DNA from: Bacteroidota bacterium
Lineage (GTDB): Bacteria; Bacteroidota; Bacteroidia; Bacteroidales; F082
DNA length: 30,353 nucleotides
Assembly: GCA_002686705.1 (NCBI GenBank)
Contig: NYYH01000023.1
Coordinates: 14,174-44,526, forward strand
Direction: 5' to 3'
Below, piece by piece: positions 22,839-30,189 of the stretch. The translations under genes were made by a program, and so were the position numbers. Position 1 is the stretch's first letter. The number at the start of each line of letters is the position of its first letter. Under the pieces are notes generated by a model, which was not told the DNA's origin, searched no databases, and saw nothing but the letters and a program-made list of their open reading frames with translations.

Positions 22839-24683
22839 ATGAAGAATATGATGTCATCAATAAAGAATAATTATAAGCTGATTATAGTAGCAATATTTGT
22901 GGGTATCTTTTTTGGCTGGCTTTTCTTTTACTCTTCAGAAGAAGCCACTTTGGTTAATCCTGATACAGTAAGCCACGAAGGACATGACCACAGTGCCGAA
23001 GAATCGACAATATGGACATGTTCAATGCATCCCCAAATTAAGCAGAACAAACCCGGTAAATGTCCTATTTGTGCTATGGACTTAATTCCATTAGCTTCGA
23101 TGAGCGTAGAAGGTGACGATGTTGATCCTTATGAAATTGTTATGACTGAATCAGCTGCAAAACTAGCTGATATTCAATCTATGGTAGTCTCAAAAGGAGT
23201 ACCAGAAAAAACAATTTATTTACAAGGGAAAGTTCAGTCTGACGAACGTAATGTGGCTGTTATAACAGCTAGGTTTGGAGGAAGAATCGAACAGCTGTTT
23301 GTGAATTTTACGGGACAAAATGTTCGTAAAGGAGAAAAATTAGCAACTATCTATTCCCCTGATCTAGTGACAGCTCAACATGAATTATTGGAGGCTGTTA
23401 CTTTTAAGGAGAGCAGACCATCACTATATAAGGCTGTTAGGAATAAGTTAAAATTATGGGATTTAACTGATAAGCAAATATCAGCTATTGAAGTAAAAGG
23501 TGAGCCACAATATTATTTCGAAATCCTATCGCCTATTTCGGGTACTGTAATAATGCGACATGTTGCAATAGGAGATTATGTAAAAGAGGGAACAACACTT
23601 TTTAAAGTAGTGGATCTATCTAAAATTTGGGTAATGTTTGATGCTTATGAATCCGACCTACCCTGGATAAAATTGGGTGATAAAGTAGATTTTACGATTC
23701 AGGCTTTACCAGGAAAGAATTTCTCTGCTAAAGTAAGTTATATTGATCCGTTTATAAATGCCGAGACCAGAGTAGCCAAAGTGCGAGTAGTGGTGCCAAA
23801 CCCAAAGCTTAATTTGAAACCGGAAATGTTTGTTAATGGTTTACTGGAATCAAAAATAGCAGAAACTGCAAACGAAATTCTTGTACCAAAATCATCAGTA
23901 CTATGGACCGGTAAAAGAGCCGTTGTCTATGTTAAAGTACCTGATCGTCAGTCCCCGTCATTTTTGTACCGTGAAGTAGTGTTGGGTCCAGAAGTTGGCT
24001 CCTTTTTTGTTGTAACTGAAGGATTAGATGAAGGTGAAGAAATTGCTACAAATGGTGTATTTAAAATTGATGCAGCTGCTCAATTAGTTGGGTTTCCAAG
24101 TATGATGAATCCTGATGGTGGAAAAACTTCATCAGCCCATAACCACGGAGAAGGATCAATGTCAGACGAAGAAATTAAGGAAATTGAAGAAACTGAAAAT
24201 GGTGCCATTTATTATTCAAAATATGTTTCCGATAAGTTTAAAAAGCAATTAGGCGACTTAATCGACGTTTATCTGAAAATGAAAGATACTTTTGTTGCTA
24301 TTAATGAAAACGAAGTAAACCTGGAAGCAAAAAAAGTACTAGCCAGTTTAAACAATGTTGATATGACGCTTTTAGTTGGTGATGCTCATATCAGCTGGAT
24401 GAAACTTTTAGCAAACCTTGAATCAAATTTAAATGGGATTATTAGCATGAATGGAATCGAAATGAAGAGAAAGCATTTTAGCACTGTTTCTGATGATCTT
24501 ATTGATGCCATTAAAAAGTTTGGTATGCCTAATAAAAAGGCAATCTACGTTCAATTCTGCCCCATGGCTTTTAACAATAAGGGTGCATATTGGTTAAGCG
24601 ATAAAAAAGAAATCCGAAATCCATATTTTGGGGATAAGATGCTCAAATGTGGTGAAATTAAAATGGAGTTTACAAATAAATAA
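22839..24683 (+). CDS. CusB-type adaptor with metal-binding domain and DUF3347
   Basis: A 614-aa periplasmic adaptor of a heavy-metal RND pump. It is anchored by one N-terminal membrane helix (about 13-31), then has a His-rich stretch (HEGHDHS, 46-52). A heavy-metal-binding domain follows with Cys61-Ser-Met-His64 and Cys75-Pro-Ile-Cys78 (WTCSMHPQIKQ and GKCPICAMDLIPL). Next come the adaptor beta-barrel and lipoyl parts (about 105-425), including GGRIEQLFVNFTGQNVRKGE and LSPISGTVIMRHVAIGDYVKEG. The C-terminal part (about 455-614) resembles DUF3347, with VQFCPMAFNNKGAYWLSD and a late Cys. Joining these in one protein gives several metal-binding sites to collect copper and pass it to the pump (inference). 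E. coli CusB (407 aa) lacks both added domains. Confidence 0.92.
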   Translation: MKNMMSSIKNNYKLIIVAIFVGIFFGWLFFYSSEEATLVNPDTVSHEGHDHSAEESTIWTCSMHPQIKQNKPGKCPICAMDLIPLASMSVEGDDVDPYEIVMTESAAKLADIQSMVVSKGVPEKTIYLQGKVQSDERNVAVITARFGGRIEQLFVNFTGQNVRKGEKLATIYSPDLVTAQHELLEAVTFKESRPSLYKAVRNKLKLWDLTDKQISAIEVKGEPQYYFEILSPISGTVIMRHVAIGDYVKEGTTLFKVVDLSKIWVMFDAYESDLPWIKLGDKVDFTIQALPGKNFSAKVSYIDPFINAETRVAKVRVVVPNPKLNLKPEMFVNGLLESKIAETANEILVPKSSVLWTGKRAVVYVKVPDRQSPSFLYREVVLGPEVGSFFVVTEGLDEGEEIATNGVFKIDAAAQLVGFPSMMNPDGGKTSSAHNHGEGSMSDEEIKEIEETENGAIYYSKYVSDKFKKQLGDLIDVYLKMKDTFVAINENEVNLEAKKVLASLNNVDMTLLVGDAHISWMKLLANLESNLNGIISMNGIEMKRKHFSTVSDDLIDAIKKFGMPNKKAIYVQFCPMAFNNKGAYWLSDKKEIRNPYFGDKMLKCGEIKMEFTNK

Positions 24684-24708
24684 TTTTATTAATTTAAATC
24701 TTTTAAGT

Positions 24709-25104
24709 ATGAAAAAGAATGTATTAAGTTTAGTAATGTTGTTCCTATTTGGAACAATGTCTGTTATTGCAAAAACAAAAACAGAAGAGTTTAAAGTGTA
24801 TGGCAATTGCGGAATGTGCAAAAACCGGATTGAGAAAGCTGCAAAAGCAGTTGAAGGTGTTACAAAGGCAGATTGGGATAGTGAAACCAAAATGATTAAA
24901 GTAACTTATGATGATGCAAAGACAGATGCAGATAAAATCCAGTTAGCTATTGCAAACATTGGGCACGATACTAAAGAGCATAAAGCAGATGATAAAGTTT
25001 ATGATAAACTTCATGGTTGCTGTAAATATGACCGACCTGATGCTAAAGAAGGGGAGGAGAAACATGATGGACATGATCATCATAAAGATCACGATCATAA
25101 TTAA
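24709..25104 (+). CDS. Exported HMA-domain metal-binding protein with His-rich tail
   Basis: A 131-aa protein with a signal peptide (MKKNVLSLVMLFLFGTMSVIA), then one heavy-metal-associated domain at about 24-90. The metal-binding pair is Cys34-Gly-Met-Cys37 (YGNCGMCKNRIEKA), a variant of the usual GMTCxxC. A second pair, Cys104-Cys105, and a tail with six His residues (119-130: HDGHDHHKDHDH) may bind further metal ions. The ATG at 24709 is chosen because it gives the signal peptide; a longer frame back to 24628 would overlap the adaptor gene. It lies 25 bp after that gene and is followed by a terminator, so it is the last gene of the efflux operon. It may act as a periplasmic copper chaperone or sponge (inference). 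Confidence 0.9.
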   Translation: MKKNVLSLVMLFLFGTMSVIAKTKTEEFKVYGNCGMCKNRIEKAAKAVEGVTKADWDSETKMIKVTYDDAKTDADKIQLAIANIGHDTKEHKADDKVYDKLHGCCKYDRPDAKEGEEKHDGHDHHKDHDHN

Positions 25105-25115
25105 TCTTTGAATTA

Positions 25116-25150
25116 AAGAGGCTGTCTTTTATGGACAGCCTCTTATATTT
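25116..25150 (+). terminator. Terminator of the metal-efflux operon
   Basis: AAGAGGCTGTC (25116-25126) and GACAGCCTCTT (25134-25144) form an 11-bp perfect stem with a 7-nt loop, followed by a moderately T-rich stretch. It lies 12 bp after the HMA gene. The regulator gene on the other strand ends about 70 bp later. Confidence 0.8.
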
Positions 25151-25212
25151 ATTAACTGGAATAAAATTAATTCAATAATAATTGTCTGAAAGTATTTTTG
25201 GTTTCAGATCAG

Positions 25213-25494
25213 TTATATATGTAACATCTTCTTAATATTCTCAAGATAAATTTCAAACTCACTTCTTCCTAGTTCAGTGATACAGCACTCAGTATGCGGA
25301 TAGTTTCCTTTGAAGGACTTCTTAACTTTAAGGTAACCTGCTTTCTGCAAGTTGGAGATCTGAACGCTTAAATTACCCTTACTTGCAGAAGTGATTTCAA
25401 TTAATTTATTGAAATCAGCCCATTCAACGCCAATCAGAAAACTGATTATCGATAAACGCAATTCTTGGTGTAATAACGAATTAAGCTTTGTCAT
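25213..25494 (-). CDS. Winged-helix transcriptional regulator
   Basis: A 93-aa DNA-binding protein with a single winged-helix domain. Helices lie at about 5-20 (LHQELRLSIISFLI), 25-35 and 40-52 (NLSVQISNLQKAGY, the likely recognition helix), followed by the wing (LKVKKSFKGNYPHTECCITELG). This matches the HTH_34/MarR-like small regulators, often coded with a membrane protein in Bacteroidota. No effector domain is attached. Cys68-Cys69 in the wing (HTECCITE) could sense metal or redox state, but that is speculative. It overlaps the 3' end of the membrane protein gene by 14 nt, so both are made from one message. A palindrome on the operon promoter is its likely operator. Confidence 0.88.
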   Translation of the reverse strand: MTKLNSLLHQELRLSIISFLIGVEWADFNKLIEITSASKGNLSVQISNLQKAGYLKVKKSFKGNYPHTECCITELGRSEFEIYLENIKKMLHI

Positions 25495-26041
25495 TTTCTA
25501 TCCTCCGTAAAATTAATCCTGGAATTACATAGCCTAGTAGTATGCTACCTGCGAAAATCAGGCCGTGATATTCTGGCCCAAATACGAATGCGCATAATAT
25601 AGCACCTATTTCAAGTATTACTCCACCCCAAATAAATGGGCTAAATTTAGAAATTCCACCGCTGATAAATGTAGCTGAACCAGCTAACATTAATACCATT
25701 GGAGAAGGCGAAAGATGATTATTCACAGTATAAATAATTGCTATTACCATTGTGAAGACAAATGCTCCCCATGTAAATGATGTTATTCGATCACCTGTTG
25801 TCTGAACTCCTGAGCGTTTACCCTCCTTAATTCCGTAAATGGTTGATATTATTCCGCCCACAATTCCTAATGCAGGCCAGACTATCCAATAATTACCTTG
25901 TCCATAAAAAAAGTACTCAGCTACGCCAGCAGGGATAAGCAATATACCCCATAAGATGAAATAAAATGAACTTCTTTGTAAGGACTTCTTGCTTTCCATA
26001 AACATATTCTCTATAATTTCAATACTCTGTGATGTTTCCAT
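25481..26041 (-). CDS. Small multi-pass membrane protein, unknown function
   Basis: A 186-aa integral membrane protein with a charged N-terminus (about 1-24), then about six hydrophobic segments. The first is FYFILWGILLIPAGVAEYFF and the last is YHGLIFAGSILLGYVIPGLIL, ending in a short basic tail. I recognise no substrate or enzymatic motif. The arrangement N-terminal acidic helix, six TM segments and a following winged-helix gene recurs in Bacteroidota, where the protein is usually left as hypothetical. Gene order and 14-nt overlap tie it to the regulator downstream. Its promoter overlaps a 16-bp palindrome. Confidence 0.8.
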   Translation of the reverse strand: METSQSIEIIENMFMESKKSLQRSSFYFILWGILLIPAGVAEYFFYGQGNYWIVWPALGIVGGIISTIYGIKEGKRSGVQTTGDRITSFTWGAFVFTMVIAIIYTVNNHLSPSPMVLMLAGSATFISGGISKFSPFIWGGVILEIGAILCAFVFGPEYHGLIFAGSILLGYVIPGLILRRIENDKA

Positions 26042-26066
26042 TTTAGTTTAAGTTTTAAATTCGCGA

Positions 26067-26074
26067 CAAATGTA
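26067..26074 (-). promoter_or_regulatory. -7 box (TACATTTG) of the membrane protein-regulator operon
   Basis: The minus-strand TACATTTG, followed by TCGCG, matches TAnnTTTG and lies about 25 bp before the ATG at 26041. The first four bases overlap the 16-bp palindrome at 26071-26086. The -33 element is weak. Confidence 0.5.
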
Positions 26075-26086
26075 AACTAGTTTACA
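26071..26086. promoter_or_regulatory. Perfect 16-bp palindrome, likely operator
   Basis: TGTAAACTAGTTTACA is a perfect inverted repeat with no spacer. It covers the upstream edge of the -7 box and part of the spacer of the operon that encodes the winged-helix regulator. A protein bound there would block RNA polymerase, so negative autoregulation is the simplest reading. The rest of the 389-bp region 26042-26430 up to the cold-shock promoter is AT-rich and shows no other clear feature. Confidence 0.6.
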
Positions 26087-26377
26087 ATATAAACCTAATA
26101 TTTTTCAATATATTTTTGATAGGGGAGGTTATTATTGTTAATTGTCAAGATAAATTAAATTAAAAAGAAACTACAAGGATGCTAAGTCTGAGAACTTTAA
26201 GTTGTATGTGTTAACAAGAATATTTATTAAAAGTGGAATGTATATGATTACGTAAGTTGTTTGAACGAAACATAAATTAATAGGACCTTAAAGTTGTTTA
26301 AATAAAAAATTTTGGCTTTGACTTTAATGCATATAAATAATCTCTCAATTAAAAATTTTTAGCGAATTGAATTTTTT

Positions 26378-26408
26378 TTTGGAAAATTAACAAAAATCTC
26401 TAACTTTG
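26378..26408 (+). promoter_or_regulatory. Promoter of the cold-shock gene (TTTG-N19-TAACTTTG)
   Basis: TTTG at 26378-26381 and TAACTTTG at 26401-26408 match both Bacteroidota sigma elements with a 19-bp spacer. This is the best complete promoter in the window. Transcription would begin near 26414, leaving a leader of only about 17 nt, unlike the long structured leader of E. coli cspA. Confidence 0.75.
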
Positions 26409-26430
26409 CTTTTTAAATAATTTGTTATCA

Positions 26431-26622
26431 ATGGAAAAAGGAACAGTAAAATTCTTCAATGAAACCAAGGGATTTGGATTTATCATGGAAGATGAGTCAA
26501 AAAAAGAGTACTTTGTACACGTATCTGGATTAATTGACAAAATTAATGATGGAGACGCTGTAGAATTTGAATTAACCGAAGGTAAAAAGGGATTAAACGC
26601 AGTAAATGTTAAGCTGATTTAA
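26431..26622 (+). CDS. Cold-shock (CspA-type) RNA-binding protein
   Basis: A 63-aa single cold-shock domain (OB-fold) that binds single-stranded RNA and DNA, acting as an RNA chaperone. RNP1 is KGFGFI (residues 12-17) and RNP2 is YFVHVS, where most family members have VFVHFS or VFVHYS. The start is the ATG at 26431, giving MEKGTVKFFNETKGFGFI as in its relatives; an ATG three codons upstream would lie closer to the transcription start. It is slightly shorter than E. coli CspA (70 aa). The gene is monocistronic, with its own strong promoter and a hairpin about 30 bp after the stop. Confidence 0.95.
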   Translation: MEKGTVKFFNETKGFGFIMEDESKKEYFVHVSGLIDKINDGDAVEFELTEGKKGLNAVNVKLI

Positions 26623-26650
26623 TTTCAAACCCTTAATTTTATTTTCATAG

Positions 26651-26680
26651 AAAGAACCTATCAAGGTTGATAGTCTTTAT
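26651..26680 (+). terminator. Possible terminator of the cold-shock gene
   Basis: AAAGA, then CTATCAA, pair with TTGATAG and TCTTT, with a 2-nt bulge and a tight loop. The hairpin is followed by a mixed T-rich sequence. The stem is AT-rich, so strength is uncertain. Confidence 0.4.
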
Positions 26681-26854
26681 TGTTTTGCATTCATTATTGG
26701 TAATGTATTAGATGTGATAAATGTATGTGTATTTTTTAAATGCACGTATCTCTTTCCCTTTTAATTAATTTCAATAGTTTAGTTGTATTTAAATCTCTTT
26801 ATTAGAAAAATTTAATTTTTAATATTGATTATTAGTTTTAAAATCATTTATTCT

Positions 26855-26862
26855 TATTTTTG
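26855..26862 (+). promoter_or_regulatory. Putative -7 box (TATTTTTG) of the radical SAM gene
   Basis: TATTTTTG matches TAnnTTTG and lies 35 bp before the ATG at 26898. The -33 region has only a poorly spaced TTG. The position supports the ATG at 26898 over an upstream TTG at 26880. Confidence 0.4.
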
Positions 26863-26897
26863 AGTTATATCTTTAGTACTTGGCCGAAGAAAAATAT

Positions 26898-28256
26898 ATG
26901 AAACTGTTGTTGATCAACCCCTTTAACAAGGCTAAGAAGGGTGAAATGTTTGATTCACGTAGTATTTCACCACCCCTTGGACTAGGCATTATTGCTGGTC
27001 TAACACCTGATAATTGGGATATAGAAATAATAGATGAAAATTTTGATGATTTTCAATTTAAGAAGGCTGATTTAGTTGGCATTACAGTTCTAACTTCTGC
27101 CGCATACAGGGCATACGAAATTGCCGAAATTTATCGAAAGAAGGGCATCACTACAGTGCTAGGAGGAATTCATGTTTCAATGTTGGCTAAAGAAGCAGAG
27201 CAATATGCTGATGCTATTGTAATTGGAGAAGCTGAAGTCGTTTGGCAACAGCTTCTTAGCGATTTTCAGAATAGAAAACTCAAAAAACGGTATGTAGGTG
27301 AATTAGTGGATTTAAATAATAGTGTGCATCCCAGGCGCGATTTATTTCATTCTGATTACACGTATGTGAACATTCAAACCACTAGGGGTTGCCCAATGTC
27401 ATGTGACTTTTGCTCAGTCCATACATTTAATGGTAGCAAATACAGAGAAAGACCTGTTGAAGAAGTATTGGATGAAATTGAAACGATTAAGGATGATCGT
27501 CTCTTTTTCGTTGATGATAATATGATTGGATATACAAAAAAATCAGCGGATCGAGCGATAAGGTTGTTTAAAGGTATGATAGAGCGTGGCATTAAAAAGG
27601 ACTGGTATTGCCAGGCATCGCTAAATATAGCGGATAACGAAGAAGCACTGCATTACGCTGCAGAAAGTGGTTGCAGGATGATCCTTATTGGTATTGAATC
27701 GGAAAAAGTGGATCAACTCCAGGAAACCAATAAAAAGATGAATATCAAAATTGGTGTTGATCATTACGAAGAAGCCTTTCAAAAGATTCATAAACACGGG
27801 ATAAGTGTTCTGGGTGCCCTTGTTTTCGGATTGGATTCAGATTCATTAGAAGATATTCAAAATCGAACTGATTTTGCTATTGAATCAGGAATAGATGCAA
27901 TGCAAGCAACCATTGTAACTCCTTTACCCGGAACCAGTTTGTTCAAACGTCTTGAAAGCGAAAATCGATTGTTATATACTAATTTTCCAGAAGATTGGGA
28001 GCATTATCATTTTTTAGAAGTAAGCCATAAACCAATTAAAATGACACCCAAAGAGCTGACCAATGCTATGCACGAATGCTGGACCCAGCTTTGGAATAAG
28101 AAAACAGTATATAGCAAAATGCTTAAAACTTTAAAACAAACTAGAAATGTCAAAGCAGCTGCTTGGGCGTTTGCATCAAATACTGAACGACACAATTTAG
28201 CTTTTGGTCAACAAAAATCACCCTGGGATATAGATAAAATACTAAGCTTAAAATAA
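26898..28256 (+). CDS. B12-binding-type radical SAM protein
   Basis: A 452-aa radical SAM enzyme with an N-terminal cobalamin-binding-like domain (about 1-130: MKLLLINPF, SPPLGLGIIAGL, ADLVGITVLTSAAYRAYEIA, TVLGGIHVSML). The [4Fe-4S] cluster motif CPMSCDFC has Cys165, Cys169 and Cys172, followed by SV and YRERPVEEVLDEIE. Later radical SAM parts are LFFVDDN, LIGIES and the C-terminal LPGTSLFKRL. The canonical DxHxxG cobalamin-ligand motif is not seen, as in many BchE-type members that bind B12 without it or have lost it. The ATG at 26898 is preferred to TTG at 26880 because the family starts at MKxLLINP. The reaction is unknown; this class does methyl transfers and ring formation. A cupin and a decarboxylase gene follow. 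Confidence 0.9.
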   Translation: MKLLLINPFNKAKKGEMFDSRSISPPLGLGIIAGLTPDNWDIEIIDENFDDFQFKKADLVGITVLTSAAYRAYEIAEIYRKKGITTVLGGIHVSMLAKEAEQYADAIVIGEAEVVWQQLLSDFQNRKLKKRYVGELVDLNNSVHPRRDLFHSDYTYVNIQTTRGCPMSCDFCSVHTFNGSKYRERPVEEVLDEIETIKDDRLFFVDDNMIGYTKKSADRAIRLFKGMIERGIKKDWYCQASLNIADNEEALHYAAESGCRMILIGIESEKVDQLQETNKKMNIKIGVDHYEEAFQKIHKHGISVLGALVFGLDSDSLEDIQNRTDFAIESGIDAMQATIVTPLPGTSLFKRLESENRLLYTNFPEDWEHYHFLEVSHKPIKMTPKELTNAMHECWTQLWNKKTVYSKMLKTLKQTRNVKAAAWAFASNTERHNLAFGQQKSPWDIDKILSLK

Positions 28257-28414
28257 TTAATAGAGTTTTCTAACCCACTATATTTCTAGTTTCTTACATG
28301 TAAATAGAATATCTACTGACCTAACTTTCTATTCCTCATTGCTTGTTCATTTTCTGTAAATTTACAACCAGAATCTTTTAACACTAGTCTCATCTATTGA
28401 CCTATATTATTTTT

Positions 28415-28732
28415 ATGATAGTTAAATCAAAAGAATCAAAAAAGAGAGAATTCAAAGGAGTAAACTTTGAGCTTCTATCGACCGGACAGAAATCGATGAT
28501 TACCAAAATGAACTATAAACAAGGTAACAAAGTTCCTTTTCATAGTCACCCTAACGAACAAGCTGGTTATGTGATTTCCGGAAAAATACGAATTCAGTTT
28601 GGGAATGAAGATCAAATCTTAACCACCGGTGATTCTTATGTAATCCCTGAAAATGAGAGCCATAGCGTTGAAGTAATTGACTCCGGTGAAGTAATTGACG
28701 TATTCACACCGCCAAGAGTCGATTATATCTAA
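28415..28732 (+). CDS. Small cupin-domain protein
   Basis: A 105-aa single-domain cupin. Cupin motif 1 is visible as PFHSHPNEQAGYVISGKIRI, with the HxH...E metal-ligand pattern (H-S-H-P-N-E). Motif 2 is GDSYVIPENESHSVEV, supplying the final His. One metal ion, probably Fe, Mn or Zn, is expected in the barrel. Start: the ATG at 28415 is used; a TTG six codons upstream is unlikely. Such small cupins range from sugar or amino-acid isomerases and dioxygenases to binding proteins, so the activity cannot be named. The decarboxylase gene follows after 36 bp on the same strand, and both lie after the radical SAM gene, so a shared pathway is possible. Confidence 0.88.
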   Translation: MIVKSKESKKREFKGVNFELLSTGQKSMITKMNYKQGNKVPFHSHPNEQAGYVISGKIRIQFGNEDQILTTGDSYVIPENESHSVEVIDSGEVIDVFTPPRVDYI

Positions 28733-28768
28733 AACAAAAAATCACTTGATACCCATAAATAATTAAGA

Positions 28769-29752
28769 ATGGAAGACAAATTAAAAGAAGTTTATAATCC
28801 TGAAAATTTTAAACAGGTTGGATATGAATTAATTGATTTAATATCAGGTTATCTTAAGGACGCTGAACAAGGAAATATCCCGGTCAATAATTTTGAAGAA
28901 CCCGAGAAACAACTTGAGTTTTGGAAAAATTATGAATTAGGAGATAATCCTCCCGTAAAACTTTTTAAAGATATTATTGACAGGTCTATTCATGTCCATC
29001 ACCCAAAATATATGGGGCATCAAATATCACCTGCCGCACCTGTATCAGCTCTCGCAAGTATGCTAAGTGCGATATTAAACAATGGTATGGCGATTTATGA
29101 AATGGGCAGTGCAGCAACGGCTATTGAGAAAGTTGTTGTTGATATGATTGCACAAAAAATAGGATGGGGTCAGGAAGGTGATGGTTTTTTAACTTCTGGA
29201 GGAACCATCGGTAATTTAACGGCACTGCTGGCTGCCAGACAGACAAATACTAGTGAAGATATTTGGGAGAATGGACTTGAGGATAACCTTGGCATAATGG
29301 TTTCTTCTGAAGCACATTATAGTGTTGATAGAGCGCTTAGGATAATGGGGTTTGGAACTAAGGGCATCATAAAGATTCCGGTGGGAGAAACATTTACAAT
29401 GAAAACCCAACTCTTGGATGAGTACTATGAAAAAGCTACACTAAATGGAATTAAAGTAATTGCTGTTGTAGGAAGCGCTCCGTCAACTTCAACAGGAATG
29501 TACGATGACCTGGAATCTATTGCAAAGTTTTGTGCCAAGCAGAAAATATGGTTTCATGTTGATGGTGCGCATGGTGGAGCAGCAATTTTTTCAAGTAAAT
29601 ACAAGCATCTATTAAAGGGTATCGAGCATGCCGATTCGATAGTTATTGATGGTCATAAGATGTTAATGACACCATCGATAATGACATTCTTATTATTTAA
29701 AGAAAAAATAATTCCTATTCAACTTTTAGCCAAAAAGCTCAATACTTATTAG
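28769..29752 (+). CDS. Decarboxylase, N-terminal fragment with the PLP site
   Basis: A 327-aa open frame whose first 313 or so residues are the front of a glutamate/aromatic amino-acid decarboxylase-type PLP enzyme. Visible are the N-terminal arm (VGYELIDLISGYL), HHPKYMGHQISPAAP, TSGGTIGNLTALLAAR, SSEAHYSVDRA, the PLP-ring-binding HVDGAHGGA (Asp265) and the Schiff-base lysine Lys297 in IDGHKMLMTPS. Its last 14 residues come from the wrong frame. Unless the frame is restored, the product lacks the C-terminal domain and is unlikely to be active. Confidence 0.85.
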   Translation: MEDKLKEVYNPENFKQVGYELIDLISGYLKDAEQGNIPVNNFEEPEKQLEFWKNYELGDNPPVKLFKDIIDRSIHVHHPKYMGHQISPAAPVSALASMLSAILNNGMAIYEMGSAATAIEKVVVDMIAQKIGWGQEGDGFLTSGGTIGNLTALLAARQTNTSEDIWENGLEDNLGIMVSSEAHYSVDRALRIMGFGTKGIIKIPVGETFTMKTQLLDEYYEKATLNGIKVIAVVGSAPSTSTGMYDDLESIAKFCAKQKIWFHVDGAHGGAAIFSSKYKHLLKGIEHADSIVIDGHKMLMTPSIMTFLLFKEKIIPIQLLAKKLNTY

Positions 29753-29781
29753 GGAAATCGGGAGAAGAAGAGTGGTATAAC

Positions 29782-30189
29782 ATGGCTAGCAGGACAATTG
29801 AATGTACAAAACTTATGATGAGCATAAAGTTTTATTCAATTTTACAATGTCATGGAGAGGAAGTATTCGGGCAGTTTGTAACTCAGCTTTACGATATTGG
29901 AAAAGTATTCGCTCGTTGCCTCAAACAACGAGATTGTTTTGAATTAGCTCTTGAACCAGATTCAAATATTGTTTGCTTTAGATACATAGTTCCTGATCTT
30001 TCTGATACAGAATTAAATGAATTGAATAGTCATATTAGAAACGAGATCCTGAAGCAAGGCAATTTTTACATTGTTCAAACAAACTTGAATGATAAGGTAT
30101 TCTTTAGGGTAACCTTAATGAACCCACAGACTAATTCAGAAATATTAGAAGAACTATTGGATACCATTGAAAAAATCGGTGCTAAATAG
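29782..30189 (+). CDS. Decarboxylase, C-terminal fragment
   Basis: A 135-aa open frame starting at the internal ATG at 29782; the same frame is open back to 29707 and there encodes family sequence. It holds the C-terminal part of the decarboxylase: TIECTKLMMSIKFYSIL, GRVF-like positions in DIGKVFARCLKQRD, the FELALEPDSNIVCFRYIVP strand region and VTLMNPQTNSEILEELLD. The internal ATG is most likely not a true start. Bases 30190-30353 after it show no gene or clear terminator. Confidence 0.8.
   Translation: MASRTIECTKLMMSIKFYSILQCHGEEVFGQFVTQLYDIGKVFARCLKQRDCFELALEPDSNIVCFRYIVPDLSDTELNELNSHIRNEILKQGNFYIVQTNLNDKVFFRVTLMNPQTNSEILEELLDTIEKIGAK

Larger units (their letters stand above)
28769..30189 (+). 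pseudogene. PLP-dependent decarboxylase gene split by a -1 frameshift
   Basis: The full reading, joining frames at the A-run 29703-29708, gives a group II PLP-dependent amino-acid decarboxylase of about 473 aa, the normal family length. The two pieces share one family, adjoin, and are out of phase by one base. After LLFKEK the downstream frame continues with NNSYSTFSQKAQYLLGKSG and then EEEWYNMASRTIECTK, which is the expected family sequence, whereas the upstream frame reads a foreign tail IIPIQLLAKKLNTY and stops. Adding one A to the six restores the frame. This could be a true mutation or phase variant, a programmed slip, or a sequencing or assembly error, a frequent fault in homopolymers. 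Substrate (Glu, Tyr, Trp or DOPA-type) is not decided by what can be seen. Confidence 0.85.

Noticed and set aside
24628..24708. Extended start for the HMA protein
   Set aside because: The extension overlaps the adaptor gene in another frame and hides a clear signal peptide that starts at the ATG at 24709.
28294..28303. Palindrome TTACATGTAA before the cupin gene
   Set aside because: Ten bases of AT-rich palindrome are expected by chance, and it does not overlap a convincing promoter.
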